Of a stretch of DNA of 64,000 bases, positions 36,102-43,917 are shown piece by piece. The translations under genes and the position numbers were made by a program. The notes under the pieces were generated by a model, which was given only the letters and a program-made list of their open reading frames with translations, was not told the DNA's origin and did not search any database. Source of the stretch: Sphingobium sp. (GTDB lineage: Bacteria > Pseudomonadota > Alphaproteobacteria > Sphingomonadales > Sphingomonadaceae); contig QFQF01000014.1 of NCBI GenBank assembly GCA_003248935.1, positions 141,060-205,059 of the forward strand, in the 5' to 3' direction. Position 1 is the stretch's first letter, and the number at the start of each line of letters is the position of its first letter.

Positions 36102-36158
36102 CATGGGGGACCATATCGGTCTTTTACGGCTGGTTTCGCGGGAGATATAGGGAAAGTC

Positions 36159-36173
36159 ATACGAAATACCTAT
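36159..36173. promoter_or_regulatory. Degenerate ATAC-N7-CTAT half-conserved site near catB
   Basis: One mismatch from ATAC-N7-GTAT, centred 72 bp from site 1 and touching the ATG of catB at 36172. BenM-type promoters have a strong and one or more weak sites; this could be the weak one. If so, the downstream in-frame ATG at 36184 may be the true catB start. Confidence 0.4.
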
Positions 36174-37341
36174 GGTGAGACGGATGATCCCGATTGTGCG
36201 TGTGGAAACATTTCTGGTCGATGTGCCGACCATTCGTCCGCACGTGCTGGCGATGGCGACCATGCACCGCCAGACCCTGTGCATCGTTCGCATTCATTGT
36301 GGCGACGGCATGACCGGGATCGGGGAGGCGACGACGATCGGCGGCCTCGCTTACGGTCCCGAGAGCCCGGAAGGCATCAAGGTCGCCATCGACACCTATT
36401 TCGCGCCGATTCTGGAAACCTGCGACGCGGCGCGCCCGGCCGCAGCCATGGCCGCGCTGTCCCGTCACATCGTCGGCAATCACTTCGCCAAATGCGCGGT
36501 CGAAACGGCGCTGCTTGACGCGATGGGCAAGCGCTCGGGCCTGCCGGTCAGCGAACTTCTGGGCGGGCGGGTTCGCGAAAAGCTGCCCGTATTGTGGACG
36601 CTCGCAAGCGGCGACACGGCCAAGGACATCGCCGAGGCGGAGGAGATGATCGACCGCAGGCGGCACAATGCGTTCAAGCTGAAGATCGGCAAGCGCCCCG
36701 TTGCCGACGATGTCGCGCATGTCGGTGCCATCAAGAAGGCGCTGGGCGACCGCGCATCGATCCGCGTCGACGTGAACATGGCATGGGACGAACCCAGCGC
36801 GCGCACCGGCATCGACATGCTGGCCGATGTCGGCTGCGATCTGGTCGAGCAACCGATCATCCGTCATAACCGGGCAGGCATGGCCCGTCTGGCCGCGCGA
36901 GCCCGTATCCCGATCATGGCGGACGAGGCGTTGCAGGGTCCGGCCGATGCCTACGGCTTTGCGACACATGCCGCCGCGGACGTGTTCGCGGTCAAGATCG
37001 AACAGTCCGGCGGGCTCGTCGCGGCCAAGCAGGTACAGGCGATCGCGGATGCCGCCGGCGTCGCCCTGTATGGCGGCACGATGCTGGAGGCGGGTATCGG
37101 CACGATCGCATCCGCCCATGTCTTCGCAACCTTCCCCACGCTGGCGTTCGGCACGGAGCTTTTCGGTCCCCTGCTTCTGACCGAGGAGATACTGGAGCAG
37201 CCGCTGGCCTATGGAGATTTCTCGCTCGTGGTGCCGGACGGTCCCGGCCTTGGCATCGCCATCGACGAGGATCGGATCGGCTTTTTCCGCCGGGACGCCG
37301 CCCGCCCCACCATCAGCATTGCCGCTGCACAGAAGGCCTGA
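36172..37341 (+). CDS. catB: Muconate cycloisomerase
   Basis: 389-aa enolase-superfamily enzyme converting cis,cis-muconate to muconolactone in the catechol ortho pathway. The KxK motif is K169/K171 (FKLKIGK), metal ligands D200, E226 and D251 (VDVNMAWDE, EQP, ADEA), and the opposite catalytic lysine K275 (VKIEQSGG). The gene starts the catB-catC-catA-pcaD run; catC follows after 3 nt. ATG 36184 (MIPIVRVE) is an alternative start. Confidence 0.93.
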   Translation: MVRRMIPIVRVETFLVDVPTIRPHVLAMATMHRQTLCIVRIHCGDGMTGIGEATTIGGLAYGPESPEGIKVAIDTYFAPILETCDAARPAAAMAALSRHIVGNHFAKCAVETALLDAMGKRSGLPVSELLGGRVREKLPVLWTLASGDTAKDIAEAEEMIDRRRHNAFKLKIGKRPVADDVAHVGAIKKALGDRASIRVDVNMAWDEPSARTGIDMLADVGCDLVEQPIIRHNRAGMARLAARARIPIMADEALQGPADAYGFATHAAADVFAVKIEQSGGLVAAKQVQAIADAAGVALYGGTMLEAGIGTIASAHVFATFPTLAFGTELFGPLLLTEEILEQPLAYGDFSLVVPDGPGLGIAIDEDRIGFFRRDAARPTISIAAAQKA

Positions 37342-37344
37342 CCT

Positions 37345-37635
37345 ATGCTCTTCCAAGTCGAAATGGATGTGAACGTGCCGCTGGATTACGATCCGGTGCG
37401 GTTCGATGCGCTCAAGGTGGCCGAAAAGGCCCGTTTCCAGGAACTCCAGAGGGCGGGCACCTGGCGGCATATCTGGCGCGTGGTCGGCCAGTACAGCAAT
37501 CTCAGCATCTTCGACGTCGCCAGCAACACGGAGTTGCACGACATTCTGATGAGCCTTCCGCTCTATCCCTTCATGGACGTGCGGGTCACGGCGCTGTGCC
37601 GTCACCCGTCATCCATTCACGACGACGATCGCTGA
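37345..37635 (+). CDS. catC: Muconolactone delta-isomerase
   Basis: 96-aa protein of the usual size for CatC. MLFQVEMDVNVPLDYDP, the conserved LQRAGTWRHIWRVVGQYSNLSIFDV core and SLPLYPFMDVRVTAL are characteristic. It isomerises muconolactone to 3-oxoadipate enol-lactone. Starts 3 nt after catB. Confidence 0.94.
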   Translation: MLFQVEMDVNVPLDYDPVRFDALKVAEKARFQELQRAGTWRHIWRVVGQYSNLSIFDVASNTELHDILMSLPLYPFMDVRVTALCRHPSSIHDDDR

Positions 37636-37666
37636 ACGCGATCCCCCAACGATCCCGAGGAGAGGA

Positions 37667-38557
37667 ATGATGACCAGCATAGTTAAAGGCCCAGAGGTTC
37701 AGGCACTGCTCGACCGCGCCAGCGGCGTCGGCGAGGAAGGCGGCAGTCCGCGCCTGAAGGCGATCATGCGCGACCTTCTGGAAGGGATCATGACCGTCAT
37801 CGAGACGCATGACGTCAGCGAATCCGAATTCTGGCAGGCGGTGAAGTATCTTCAGGATGCCGGTCCGGAATATGGCCTGATTGCGCCGGGCATCGGCCTC
37901 GAACATTTCCTGGACCTGTTCATGGACGCCAAGGACGCGGAAGCCGGCCGCACCGGCGGCACGCCCCGCACGATCGAGGGCCCGCTCTATGTCGCTGGTG
38001 CGCCGCTGGTCGAGGGTGACGTCAATCTGAGCGACGATCACGACGACACCGACACCCTCTACATGACCGGCACCATCACGGGGCCGGACGGCGAGGCGGT
38101 GGAGAACGCGATCCTGCACGTATGGCATGCGAATTCGAAGGGCTTCTATTCGCACTTCGACCCGACCGGCGAGCAGACTCCGTTCAACAACCGCCGTCGC
38201 ATCAAGCTGGGCAGCGACGGGCGCTATTCGTTCCATTCGAAGATGCCGAACGGCTATGCGGTGCCCCCGGGCGGCTCGACCGAGACGCTGATGTTCGCGC
38301 TTGGTCGCCACGGCAACCGTCCCGCCCATGTGCACTTCTTCGTCGAGGCGCCGGGCTATCGGACGCTCACGACCCAGATCAACTTCGGCGACGACCCGTT
38401 TGCCGCCGACGACTTCGCGTTCGGCACGCGGGAGGGCCTGCTGCCCGTCCCCAACCGGCAGGGTGAGAGCGCCTATATCGCCTTCGACTTCGTGCTGCAG
38501 AAGGCAGCCGAAGAAGGCGACGGGCAATTTTCCGCGCGTACCCGCGCCCACGCCTGA
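37667..38557 (+). CDS. catA: Catechol 1,2-dioxygenase
   Basis: 296-aa intradiol dioxygenase cleaving catechol to cis,cis-muconate. The non-haem Fe(III) ligands Y161, Y197, H221 and H223 (GFYSHFD, PNGYAVPPGG, RPAHVHFF) occupy the expected spacing, and the N-terminal helical dimerisation domain (residues about 1-100) is present. ATG 37667 or 37670 follows GAGGAGAGG. It receives the catechol made by the neighbouring iac operon. Confidence 0.94.
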   Translation: MMTSIVKGPEVQALLDRASGVGEEGGSPRLKAIMRDLLEGIMTVIETHDVSESEFWQAVKYLQDAGPEYGLIAPGIGLEHFLDLFMDAKDAEAGRTGGTPRTIEGPLYVAGAPLVEGDVNLSDDHDDTDTLYMTGTITGPDGEAVENAILHVWHANSKGFYSHFDPTGEQTPFNNRRRIKLGSDGRYSFHSKMPNGYAVPPGGSTETLMFALGRHGNRPAHVHFFVEAPGYRTLTTQINFGDDPFAADDFAFGTREGLLPVPNRQGESAYIAFDFVLQKAAEEGDGQFSARTRAHA

Positions 38558-38660
38558 CCGGACCATCGATCGGAATGTCGCGACAAGACCAGGGGAGCCT
38601 TCGGGTCGCACTGAACGGGCTTCCTGTCCGCTGCAAACGAAACGGACACGGAGAAAAAGC

Positions 38661-39452
38661 ATGACGGTCGCGACATTCACCACCGGGGACGGCTGCCCCA
38701 TCGCCTACCGGTTCGACGGGCCCGCCGATGCGCCCGTCCTCCTGCTGTCGAACTCGCTCGGCACGACGATGGCGATGTGGGAGCCGCAGATGGCGGCTTT
38801 CACCTCGCGCTTCCGCGTGCTGCGCTACGACAGCCGGGGGCACGGGGCGTCCGCGGTGCCCGCCGGCGCCTATTCGATGGACCGGCTGGGCCGTGACGCC
38901 GTGGAACTGCTCGACGGGCTGGGTCTCGATCGGGTCGATTTCTGCGGCCTTTCGAAGGGCGGAATGGTCGGGCAATGGCTCGGTATTCGCGCGGGCGACC
39001 GGGTTCGCCGCCTGATCCTTGCAAACACGTCCAGCTTCATGGGGCCTGCCAGGGCGTGGGACGACAGGATCGGGCTGGTGCTTTCGGAAGGCATGGCGCC
39101 GCTGGCGCAGGCATCCGTCGCGCGCTGGTTCACGCAGGCATTCCAGGACAATGCGCCCGATGCGATCACGCCGATCTCGGCGATGCTGGGGAGCATCGAT
39201 CCCATAGGCTATGCCGGATGCTGCGCCGCCATCCGCGACATGGACATGCGCCGGGTCGTCACGCTGGTCGAACGCCCGGTGCTGGTGATCGGCGGTGCGC
39301 TGGACCCGTCGACGCCGCCGCCGCACAGCGAAGCGCTCGTCCGCGCGATATCCGGCTCTGAACTGACGATGCTGGACGCGGCCCACCTCTCGAACGTCGA
39401 GCAGCCAGATGTGTTCGCGAAGGCCTGCCTCGATTTCCTCGGAAAAGCCTGA
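38661..39452 (+). CDS. pcaD: 3-oxoadipate enol-lactonase
   Basis: 263-aa alpha/beta hydrolase. The nucleophile is S98 in GLSKGGMVGQ, the acid lies in GGALDPST and the base in DAAHLSN. The ORF can be read further upstream, but ATG 38661 with GGAGAAA before it opens the conserved strand (MTVATFTTGDGCPIAYRF). It hydrolyses enol-lactone to 3-oxoadipate, linking cat to pca genes. Lies 103 nt after catA and ends the plus-strand run. Confidence 0.9.
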   Translation: MTVATFTTGDGCPIAYRFDGPADAPVLLLSNSLGTTMAMWEPQMAAFTSRFRVLRYDSRGHGASAVPAGAYSMDRLGRDAVELLDGLGLDRVDFCGLSKGGMVGQWLGIRAGDRVRRLILANTSSFMGPARAWDDRIGLVLSEGMAPLAQASVARWFTQAFQDNAPDAITPISAMLGSIDPIGYAGCCAAIRDMDMRRVVTLVERPVLVIGGALDPSTPPPHSEALVRAISGSELTMLDAAHLSNVEQPDVFAKACLDFLGKA

Positions 39453-39467
39453 CGCAGGATCAGTGGT

Positions 39468-39929
39468 TCAGCCGCCGCCGAGGCGATCGAACACGCCCTG
39501 AAGCGTCGCGTTCAGCCGGTCACGCTCCGGATTTTCCATGCCGGAAAAAGCGACTTCGTAGAGCTTGCCTGCGATCGCAAGCGTGCGCTCGCGGGCCTGC
39601 TTTCCGGCCGCCGTCAGCGACACGTCGGTGAACCGGCCGTCGGTTTGCCGCGCCTCGCAACGGACGAACCCCTCGGCCTCCATCCGCTGCACGATCTTCA
39701 TCATGGTCGGCAGCTTGACGATGGCGAGTTCGGCGAGTTCGCTGACCCCGACCGTCTGATCGCCAACCGCCATCAGGACGCGCCAACGGGAAACGTCGAG
39801 CCCGTCGCCCTTCAACTCACGCTCAAGCCGTTGCAGGTAACGGCCGACGGTCTGCGTCATCCAGTAGAATGGCCAGTCCTTCGGATCGAAGCCGTCCACG
39901 CCATGTGCCGCCGAGTTCGTCATAGCCAT
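39468..39929 (-). CDS. iacR: MarR-family regulator of the iac operon
   Basis: 153-aa MarR-type winged-helix regulator. ELAELAIVKLPTMMKIVQRMEAEGFVRCEARQTDGRFTDVSLTAAG is the winged-helix core. ATG 39929 (or 39923) is favoured over the ORF start at 39971 because of GGGGAC just upstream. It is the last gene of the iac transcription unit, as a MarR gene accompanies characterised iac clusters. It probably represses iac until indole-3-acetate binds, acting at the element at 46255 and its copy at 34288. Confidence 0.85.
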   Translation of the reverse strand: MAMTNSAAHGVDGFDPKDWPFYWMTQTVGRYLQRLERELKGDGLDVSRWRVLMAVGDQTVGVSELAELAIVKLPTMMKIVQRMEAEGFVRCEARQTDGRFTDVSLTAAGKQARERTLAIAGKLYEVAFSGMENPERDRLNATLQGVFDRLGGG

Positions 39930-39980
39930 AGTCCCCTGCCCGCCTTTGACGCCGAGTCCGGCGAAAAGCAAGCGAGCTGC

Positions 39981-40490
39981 TCAGGCGGCCTGCCGGGTCG
40001 GAAGGCGATGATAGCAGCGGTCGAAATAGACGAGGCCATCGGACGGTGCGCCCAGATGCATCGCCACCACTTCGCAGAACAGCACGCTGTGCGATCCCAC
40101 CTCGCTGATCGTCGCGATCCGGCAATCGAGCGCCACGGCCGCGTCGGGCAGAACGGGGCTGCCCGTGGCCAGCTTCAGCCAGCCGTCATCGGCCCGAAAG
40201 CGATCCTGCGGGTCCGTGCCCCTGCCCGCGAACCGGCCGGACAATTCCTCGTGATGGCCGGCCAGCACGTTCACGCACAGCACGCCGTTCGCCTTCAACT
40301 GCGCGTTCGAGCGCGCCGTCCGGTTGACGCAGACAAGCAATGTCGGCGGGCTGTCGCTGACGCTGCATACCGCCGACACGGTCAGGCCATGACGACCCGC
40401 CGGGCCATCGGTCGTGATGACGTTCACCGCCGCACCCAGCCGGGCCATCGCTTCGCGGAACGCGCCCGCCTCGACATTTGTCTCGCTCAT
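39981..40490 (-). CDS. iacG: Flavin reductase of the iac pathway
   Basis: 169-aa flavin reductase (HpaC/RutF-like split-barrel). The FMN-binding segments are MARLGAAVNVITTDGPAGRHGLTVSAVCSVS and CVNRTARSN, and the C-terminus carries DGLVYFDRCYHRL. It supplies reduced flavin to the IacA-type oxygenase. ATGA overlap with iacE upstream. It is the only RutF-like reductase in the window and might also serve the LLM monooxygenase at 14.8 kb, though that is speculative. Confidence 0.87.
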   Translation of the reverse strand: MSETNVEAGAFREAMARLGAAVNVITTDGPAGRHGLTVSAVCSVSDSPPTLLVCVNRTARSNAQLKANGVLCVNVLAGHHEELSGRFAGRGTDPQDRFRADDGWLKLATGSPVLPDAAVALDCRIATISEVGSHSVLFCEVVAMHLGAPSDGLVYFDRCYHRLPTRQAA

Positions 40491-41230
40491 CGCATGTACA
40501 ACCCGCCGTTGATGTCGATCGTCGCCCCGGTCATGAAGCTCGCGTCACGGGCGCACAGGCGTGCGACCATCGAGGCGATGAATGCCGGATCGCCGAGCTC
40601 GCCGACCGGAATATTGGTCAGGAACTGTGCCATCCGGTCCTCCGGAATGGTCCGGCGAACCATCGGCGTGTCGAGCGGGCCGGGAGCGATGGCATTCGCC
40701 GTCACGCCGAACGGCGCCAGATCGCGCGCGAACACCTTCGTCATGGTCATGATCCCGCCCTTCGACGTCGCATAATGCGCGCCAGTGGCGGTGCCGCCAT
40801 TCTGTCCCGCGAGCGACGCCAGGTTCACGATCCGGCCGTAGCCGCCCTCCTTGAACAACCGTCCGAAGATCTGGCTGCCGATGAAGGTGCCGCGCAGGTT
40901 GACCGCCATGACCGCATCGAACTCGTCGGCGGTAATGTCCAGCACCGGCTTGGCCGCCGTCGCAGCCGCATTGTTGACCAGAGCCTCGACCGATCCCCAC
41001 TTGCCGATCAGCATATCGCGCGCCGCCGTGAAGTCGGCCTCGCTGCGCACGTCGAGCGAAACGGCAATGGCCGTTTCTCCCGAAGGATCGAGCGCATCGG
41101 CGAGCGCACCGGCCTCGCCCGCGTCAATGTCACCGATACCGACATTGAAGCCGGCATCGTGCATCGCCCGTACGATCGCGGCACCGAGGCCGCCGGCTCC
41201 GCCGGTTACGAGAACGGTGTCGCGGCTCAC
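40487..41230 (-). CDS. iacE: SDR oxidoreductase of the iac pathway
   Basis: 247-aa short-chain dehydrogenase with VTGGAGGLG nucleotide motif, NNAA, catalytic YATSK and a terminal GATIDINGGLYMR typical of the family. In characterised iac clusters IacE acts on an oxidised indole-acetate intermediate. Starts within the stop of iacD (ATGA) and overlaps iacG the same way. Confidence 0.87.
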   Translation of the reverse strand: MSRDTVLVTGGAGGLGAAIVRAMHDAGFNVGIGDIDAGEAGALADALDPSGETAIAVSLDVRSEADFTAARDMLIGKWGSVEALVNNAAATAAKPVLDITADEFDAVMAVNLRGTFIGSQIFGRLFKEGGYGRIVNLASLAGQNGGTATGAHYATSKGGIMTMTKVFARDLAPFGVTANAIAPGPLDTPMVRRTIPEDRMAQFLTNIPVGELGDPAFIASMVARLCARDASFMTGATIDINGGLYMR

Positions 41231-41730
41231 AGCAGGTAACCGATGCCGAACAGATCCTCGTCCGAATTGAGGAGAAGGATGGTCTTGCGCATCAGCTTCA
41301 GCCCGTCGCCGTCGCGGACCAGCACATAGGTGAGGTCGGCACCAAGCGTACGCGTCCGGCCATATTTGAACTCGATCAGCATCTGCGCGCAGCGGATCGT
41401 GATCGAGTTCCCGTCGCTTTCCTCGACGACGAAGCGCGAAGTCGTGCGGACCGTGCGGGCGGGCGGCGCCGACGACATGGAGAAACCGGACAGCAGGCGC
41501 TTGACGCGAGCCTCGCGCATCTCCTGCCCGTCATAGGCGACGTTGAGCCTTTCCGCCGGATCGGCGGCGTCCCGGTCGATCGGGATGATATAAAGACCGG
41601 CGGGATCCCACAGCTTGAGCCACGGCTTGTAGGACAGCTGGTCGAGCAGCTCGGTCTCCGCCCAGATGAAGGCCGCAGCCTCCTCCAGGGTGACGGCGCC
41701 GGTTACGGGAGTGTCCACGAGCGTGCTCAT
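41227..41730 (-). CDS. iacD: Ring-hydroxylating dioxygenase small subunit, iac type
   Basis: 167-aa beta subunit of a Rieske oxygenase (NTF2-like fold). EAAAFIWAETELLDQLSYKPWLKLWDPAGLYIIPIDRD is typical of the benzoate/anthranilate-dioxygenase group, as is the C-terminal RDGDGLKLMRKTILLLNSDE. ATG 41730 overlaps the TGA of iacC (ATGA), which excludes the ORF start at 41751. Pairs with IacC. Confidence 0.88.
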   Translation of the reverse strand: MSTLVDTPVTGAVTLEEAAAFIWAETELLDQLSYKPWLKLWDPAGLYIIPIDRDAADPAERLNVAYDGQEMREARVKRLLSGFSMSSAPPARTVRTTSRFVVEESDGNSITIRCAQMLIEFKYGRTRTLGADLTYVLVRDGDGLKLMRKTILLLNSDEDLFGIGYLL

Positions 41731-43007
41731 GCGGTCATCATCCTCTTCCACATCTGATAGGCGGCACGCATGCCGGTCTCGGCGCTCACGTCGCCCGCAT
41801 TATGGCCCGGTTCCGGACGCCCCTCGGGCGCTGCAACACCGCGGTTGAGCATGATCCAGAGGTCTTCGCCCGCATGGGCGCCGCGCTGGACGCGCTCCCA
41901 CCCTTCCGCGTCATCAGGCGTACCGAAGCCCATCGGGCCCTGGAAATGCTCGTGGAGGCGCAGGCGCATCCGGTTGCCAGCCGACGGGCCGCCATCCATG
42001 CCCAGCGCGATATGCTGGATTTCCGTCTCTTCGACCGAAACCGGACGAAGCACGCGGAAGAACGCCATCGAACAGGCGATGTTCGGGAACATGTTGAGGT
42101 TGAAGCCCGAGCCGCCGACGGCGCGCACGATCCGCCGCACCTGATCGTCGGGATAGCCCTCCGCCGCGAGTTCCGCCGCCAGGTCCACGAAGCGTTCCGG
42201 GATCGGCGCGTCGAGATTGTCCTCAAGGTCGATCAGGTCGGGGATCATCACCATGACGCTGTGGCCATTACCCAGGTCCTCGACCCAGCCGCCCTGCCCC
42301 AGCACATCCATCAGGTTTTCCGTCTCCTCGTCGAGCGAAGTCAGGAAGGTCTTGTGGACGATCGGGAAGTGATAGGCGTCGGTCGTGTTCTCAAGCTGGA
42401 TCTTCCAGTTGCCGGGGAAGCGGAATTTGTGCTCGCCCAGCGCCTTGACGCCGAAACCGGCCCCCTGCTTCATGAACAGGTCGATCCACTTGCGCGCCGG
42501 ACCGAGATATTCCTCCAGCGGCATCATGTCGTCACGGAAGGTCGCGAAGATCATGCCGTTATAGGTTTCGGTACGCAGCGAGATCAGCGGGAACTCGCTC
42601 TTGTCGAAATCGGCCGGATAGCCATCGGCATAGGGCACCTTGCGCAGCGCGCCGTTCACCTCATAGCTCCACCCGTGATACGGGCAGACGAAGACCGAGG
42701 CCTTGCCCTTCTTCTTCTCGCAAATGCTGGCGGCACGGTGACGGCAACGGTTGAGGAGCACATGCACCTCCCCCCCCTTGTCCCGCGTCACGATCACCGG
42801 CTCCAGGCCGACATGCGCGGTCTTGTAGGTATTGGGGCCGGGCAGCTCACTATCGTGGCCCACCCATACCCAGGTGTTCTTGTAGATCCGCTCCATCTCC
42901 TCCTCGAAGATCTTCGGATCGGTATAGAGCGCTGTGTGCACACGATCCTCGCGGACCAGTTCGGCGTAGCAGGGCCTTTCGGCCAGAGCGGCTGTATCAG
43001 TCATCAT
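41727..43007 (-). CDS. iacC: Ring-hydroxylating dioxygenase large subunit, iac type
   Basis: 426-aa Rieske alpha subunit. The [2Fe-2S] ligands are C88-x-H90 and C108-xx-H111 (RCRHRA...VCPYHGW); the mononuclear iron site is in NTTDAYHFPIVHKTFL. With IacD it catalyses a late dioxygenation of the IAA pathway that leads to catechol. No ferredoxin/reductase partner (iacF in Pseudomonas clusters) is found in the window. ATGA overlap with the upstream NTF2-like gene. Confidence 0.9.
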   Translation of the reverse strand: MMTDTAALAERPCYAELVREDRVHTALYTDPKIFEEEMERIYKNTWVWVGHDSELPGPNTYKTAHVGLEPVIVTRDKGGEVHVLLNRCRHRAASICEKKKGKASVFVCPYHGWSYEVNGALRKVPYADGYPADFDKSEFPLISLRTETYNGMIFATFRDDMMPLEEYLGPARKWIDLFMKQGAGFGVKALGEHKFRFPGNWKIQLENTTDAYHFPIVHKTFLTSLDEETENLMDVLGQGGWVEDLGNGHSVMVMIPDLIDLEDNLDAPIPERFVDLAAELAAEGYPDDQVRRIVRAVGGSGFNLNMFPNIACSMAFFRVLRPVSVEETEIQHIALGMDGGPSAGNRMRLRLHEHFQGPMGFGTPDDAEGWERVQRGAHAGEDLWIMLNRGVAAPEGRPEPGHNAGDVSAETGMRAAYQMWKRMMTA

Positions 43008-43543
43008 TCTGCTCCTTGCGGGGCGTCGGATTGGGAGGGAACCGGGACCGCCGCGGGATCATCCCAACGCGATACCGGACGGCTGAACAGGTTGGTGGTG
43101 CGGAAGTGGCTGATGCGCCACACCCCGTCCTCCACCAGGAAATCGATCGACAGCTCGGCGCTGCGCAGGTCGGACGCGCCCGTCGCATAGGTCGACGCCT
43201 GCAACATCATCCAGCGGCCGGTCGCCCGGTCGCCGATCACCTCGATCGTTTCCGACGCGAGATAATGGGCGTTGAAGGCGAAATGCGGCGGATCGCAGTA
43301 GCGCGCGAGCATCGCAACGATCGCCTCGCGCCCCTCATGCCGCCCGAAAGCGGAGGCGTAGCGGGAGCCGCGCCCTTCCCACAATGCCTGCCGCGTGAAC
43401 AGCGCGCCGAGCTGTTCGAGCGGCGTCTGCGGATCGAGCCGGTCGCACAACGCCATGTAATCGGCCATAACCCGGCGAATGGCGTTCTCCGCCTCCAGCC
43501 GCTCGATCCGGGCGAGCAGGATGCCGAGCTCGCCGTCGCTCAT
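43004..43543 (-). CDS. iacI: NTF2/SnoaL-like protein of the iac cluster
   Basis: 179-aa SnoaL-like (NTF2 fold) protein. An N-terminal helix (ELGILLARIERLEAENAIRRVMADYMALCDRLDP) is followed by the curved sheet; Y/H/D residues lining a pocket (LWEGRGSRYASAFGRHEG, NAHYLASE) are present. ATG 43543 overlaps the iacB stop (ATGA); the longer ORF start at 43597 is not used. Comparable NTF2-like genes occur in iac clusters as iacI; the exact reaction is not established. Confidence 0.75.
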   Translation of the reverse strand: MSDGELGILLARIERLEAENAIRRVMADYMALCDRLDPQTPLEQLGALFTRQALWEGRGSRYASAFGRHEGREAIVAMLARYCDPPHFAFNAHYLASETIEVIGDRATGRWMMLQASTYATGASDLRSAELSIDFLVEDGVWRISHFRTTNLFSRPVSRWDDPAAVPVPSQSDAPQGAE

Positions 43544-43899
43544 GCCGGTATGACGAGTTCGCGACCGATGCGCGCCTCGACCCGCATATACTTCCACAGG
43601 CGATACTCCCCGACCTCGATGGTGCGGAACAGGTTGCAGGCGGCGACCGCCGTCTCCCGGTCGGGCACCTCGGCGAGGATGTAGAAGGTCCAGGGCCAGC
43701 CGGTCGGCGATGTGCCGACCATGGTCTGGTCGTCGTCGATCGTGCCGAGGATCTCGACGCCGGGCAGGTCACGGATGCCCTTGAGCATTTCCCCGGTCGC
43801 CTGCCAGACCAGTCCGATGTCGGACGCGGGAAGGTCGAAGAAGTTCTGCAGCACGGCGCCGCAGAAGAGGACGCGAAGACGCTGGGATGTTTCGGCCAT
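43540..43899 (-). CDS. iacB: Small iac-cluster protein
   Basis: 119-aa protein without a clear catalytic motif. It opens RLRVLFCGAVLQNFFDLPASDIGLVWQATGEML and ends in GEYRLWKYMRVEARIGRELVI, suggesting a ferredoxin-like alpha/beta barrel of the EthD/NIPSNAP kind. Small proteins of this size and position are called IacB in IAA-degrading clusters. It lies 18 nt after iacA and overlaps iacI by ATGA. Symbol rests on synteny and length. Confidence 0.75.
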   Translation of the reverse strand: MAETSQRLRVLFCGAVLQNFFDLPASDIGLVWQATGEMLKGIRDLPGVEILGTIDDDQTMVGTSPTGWPWTFYILAEVPDRETAVAACNLFRTIEVGEYRLWKYMRVEARIGRELVIPA

Positions 43900-43917
43900 G
43901 AGGATGTCCTTTCGGGA

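Noticed and set aside
36157..37605. 482-aa minus-strand ORF opposite catB/catC
   Set aside because: Antisense shadow of two clearly conserved genes in a high-GC genome; no domain or signal seen and composition is rich in His/Arg/Asp from reverse complement.
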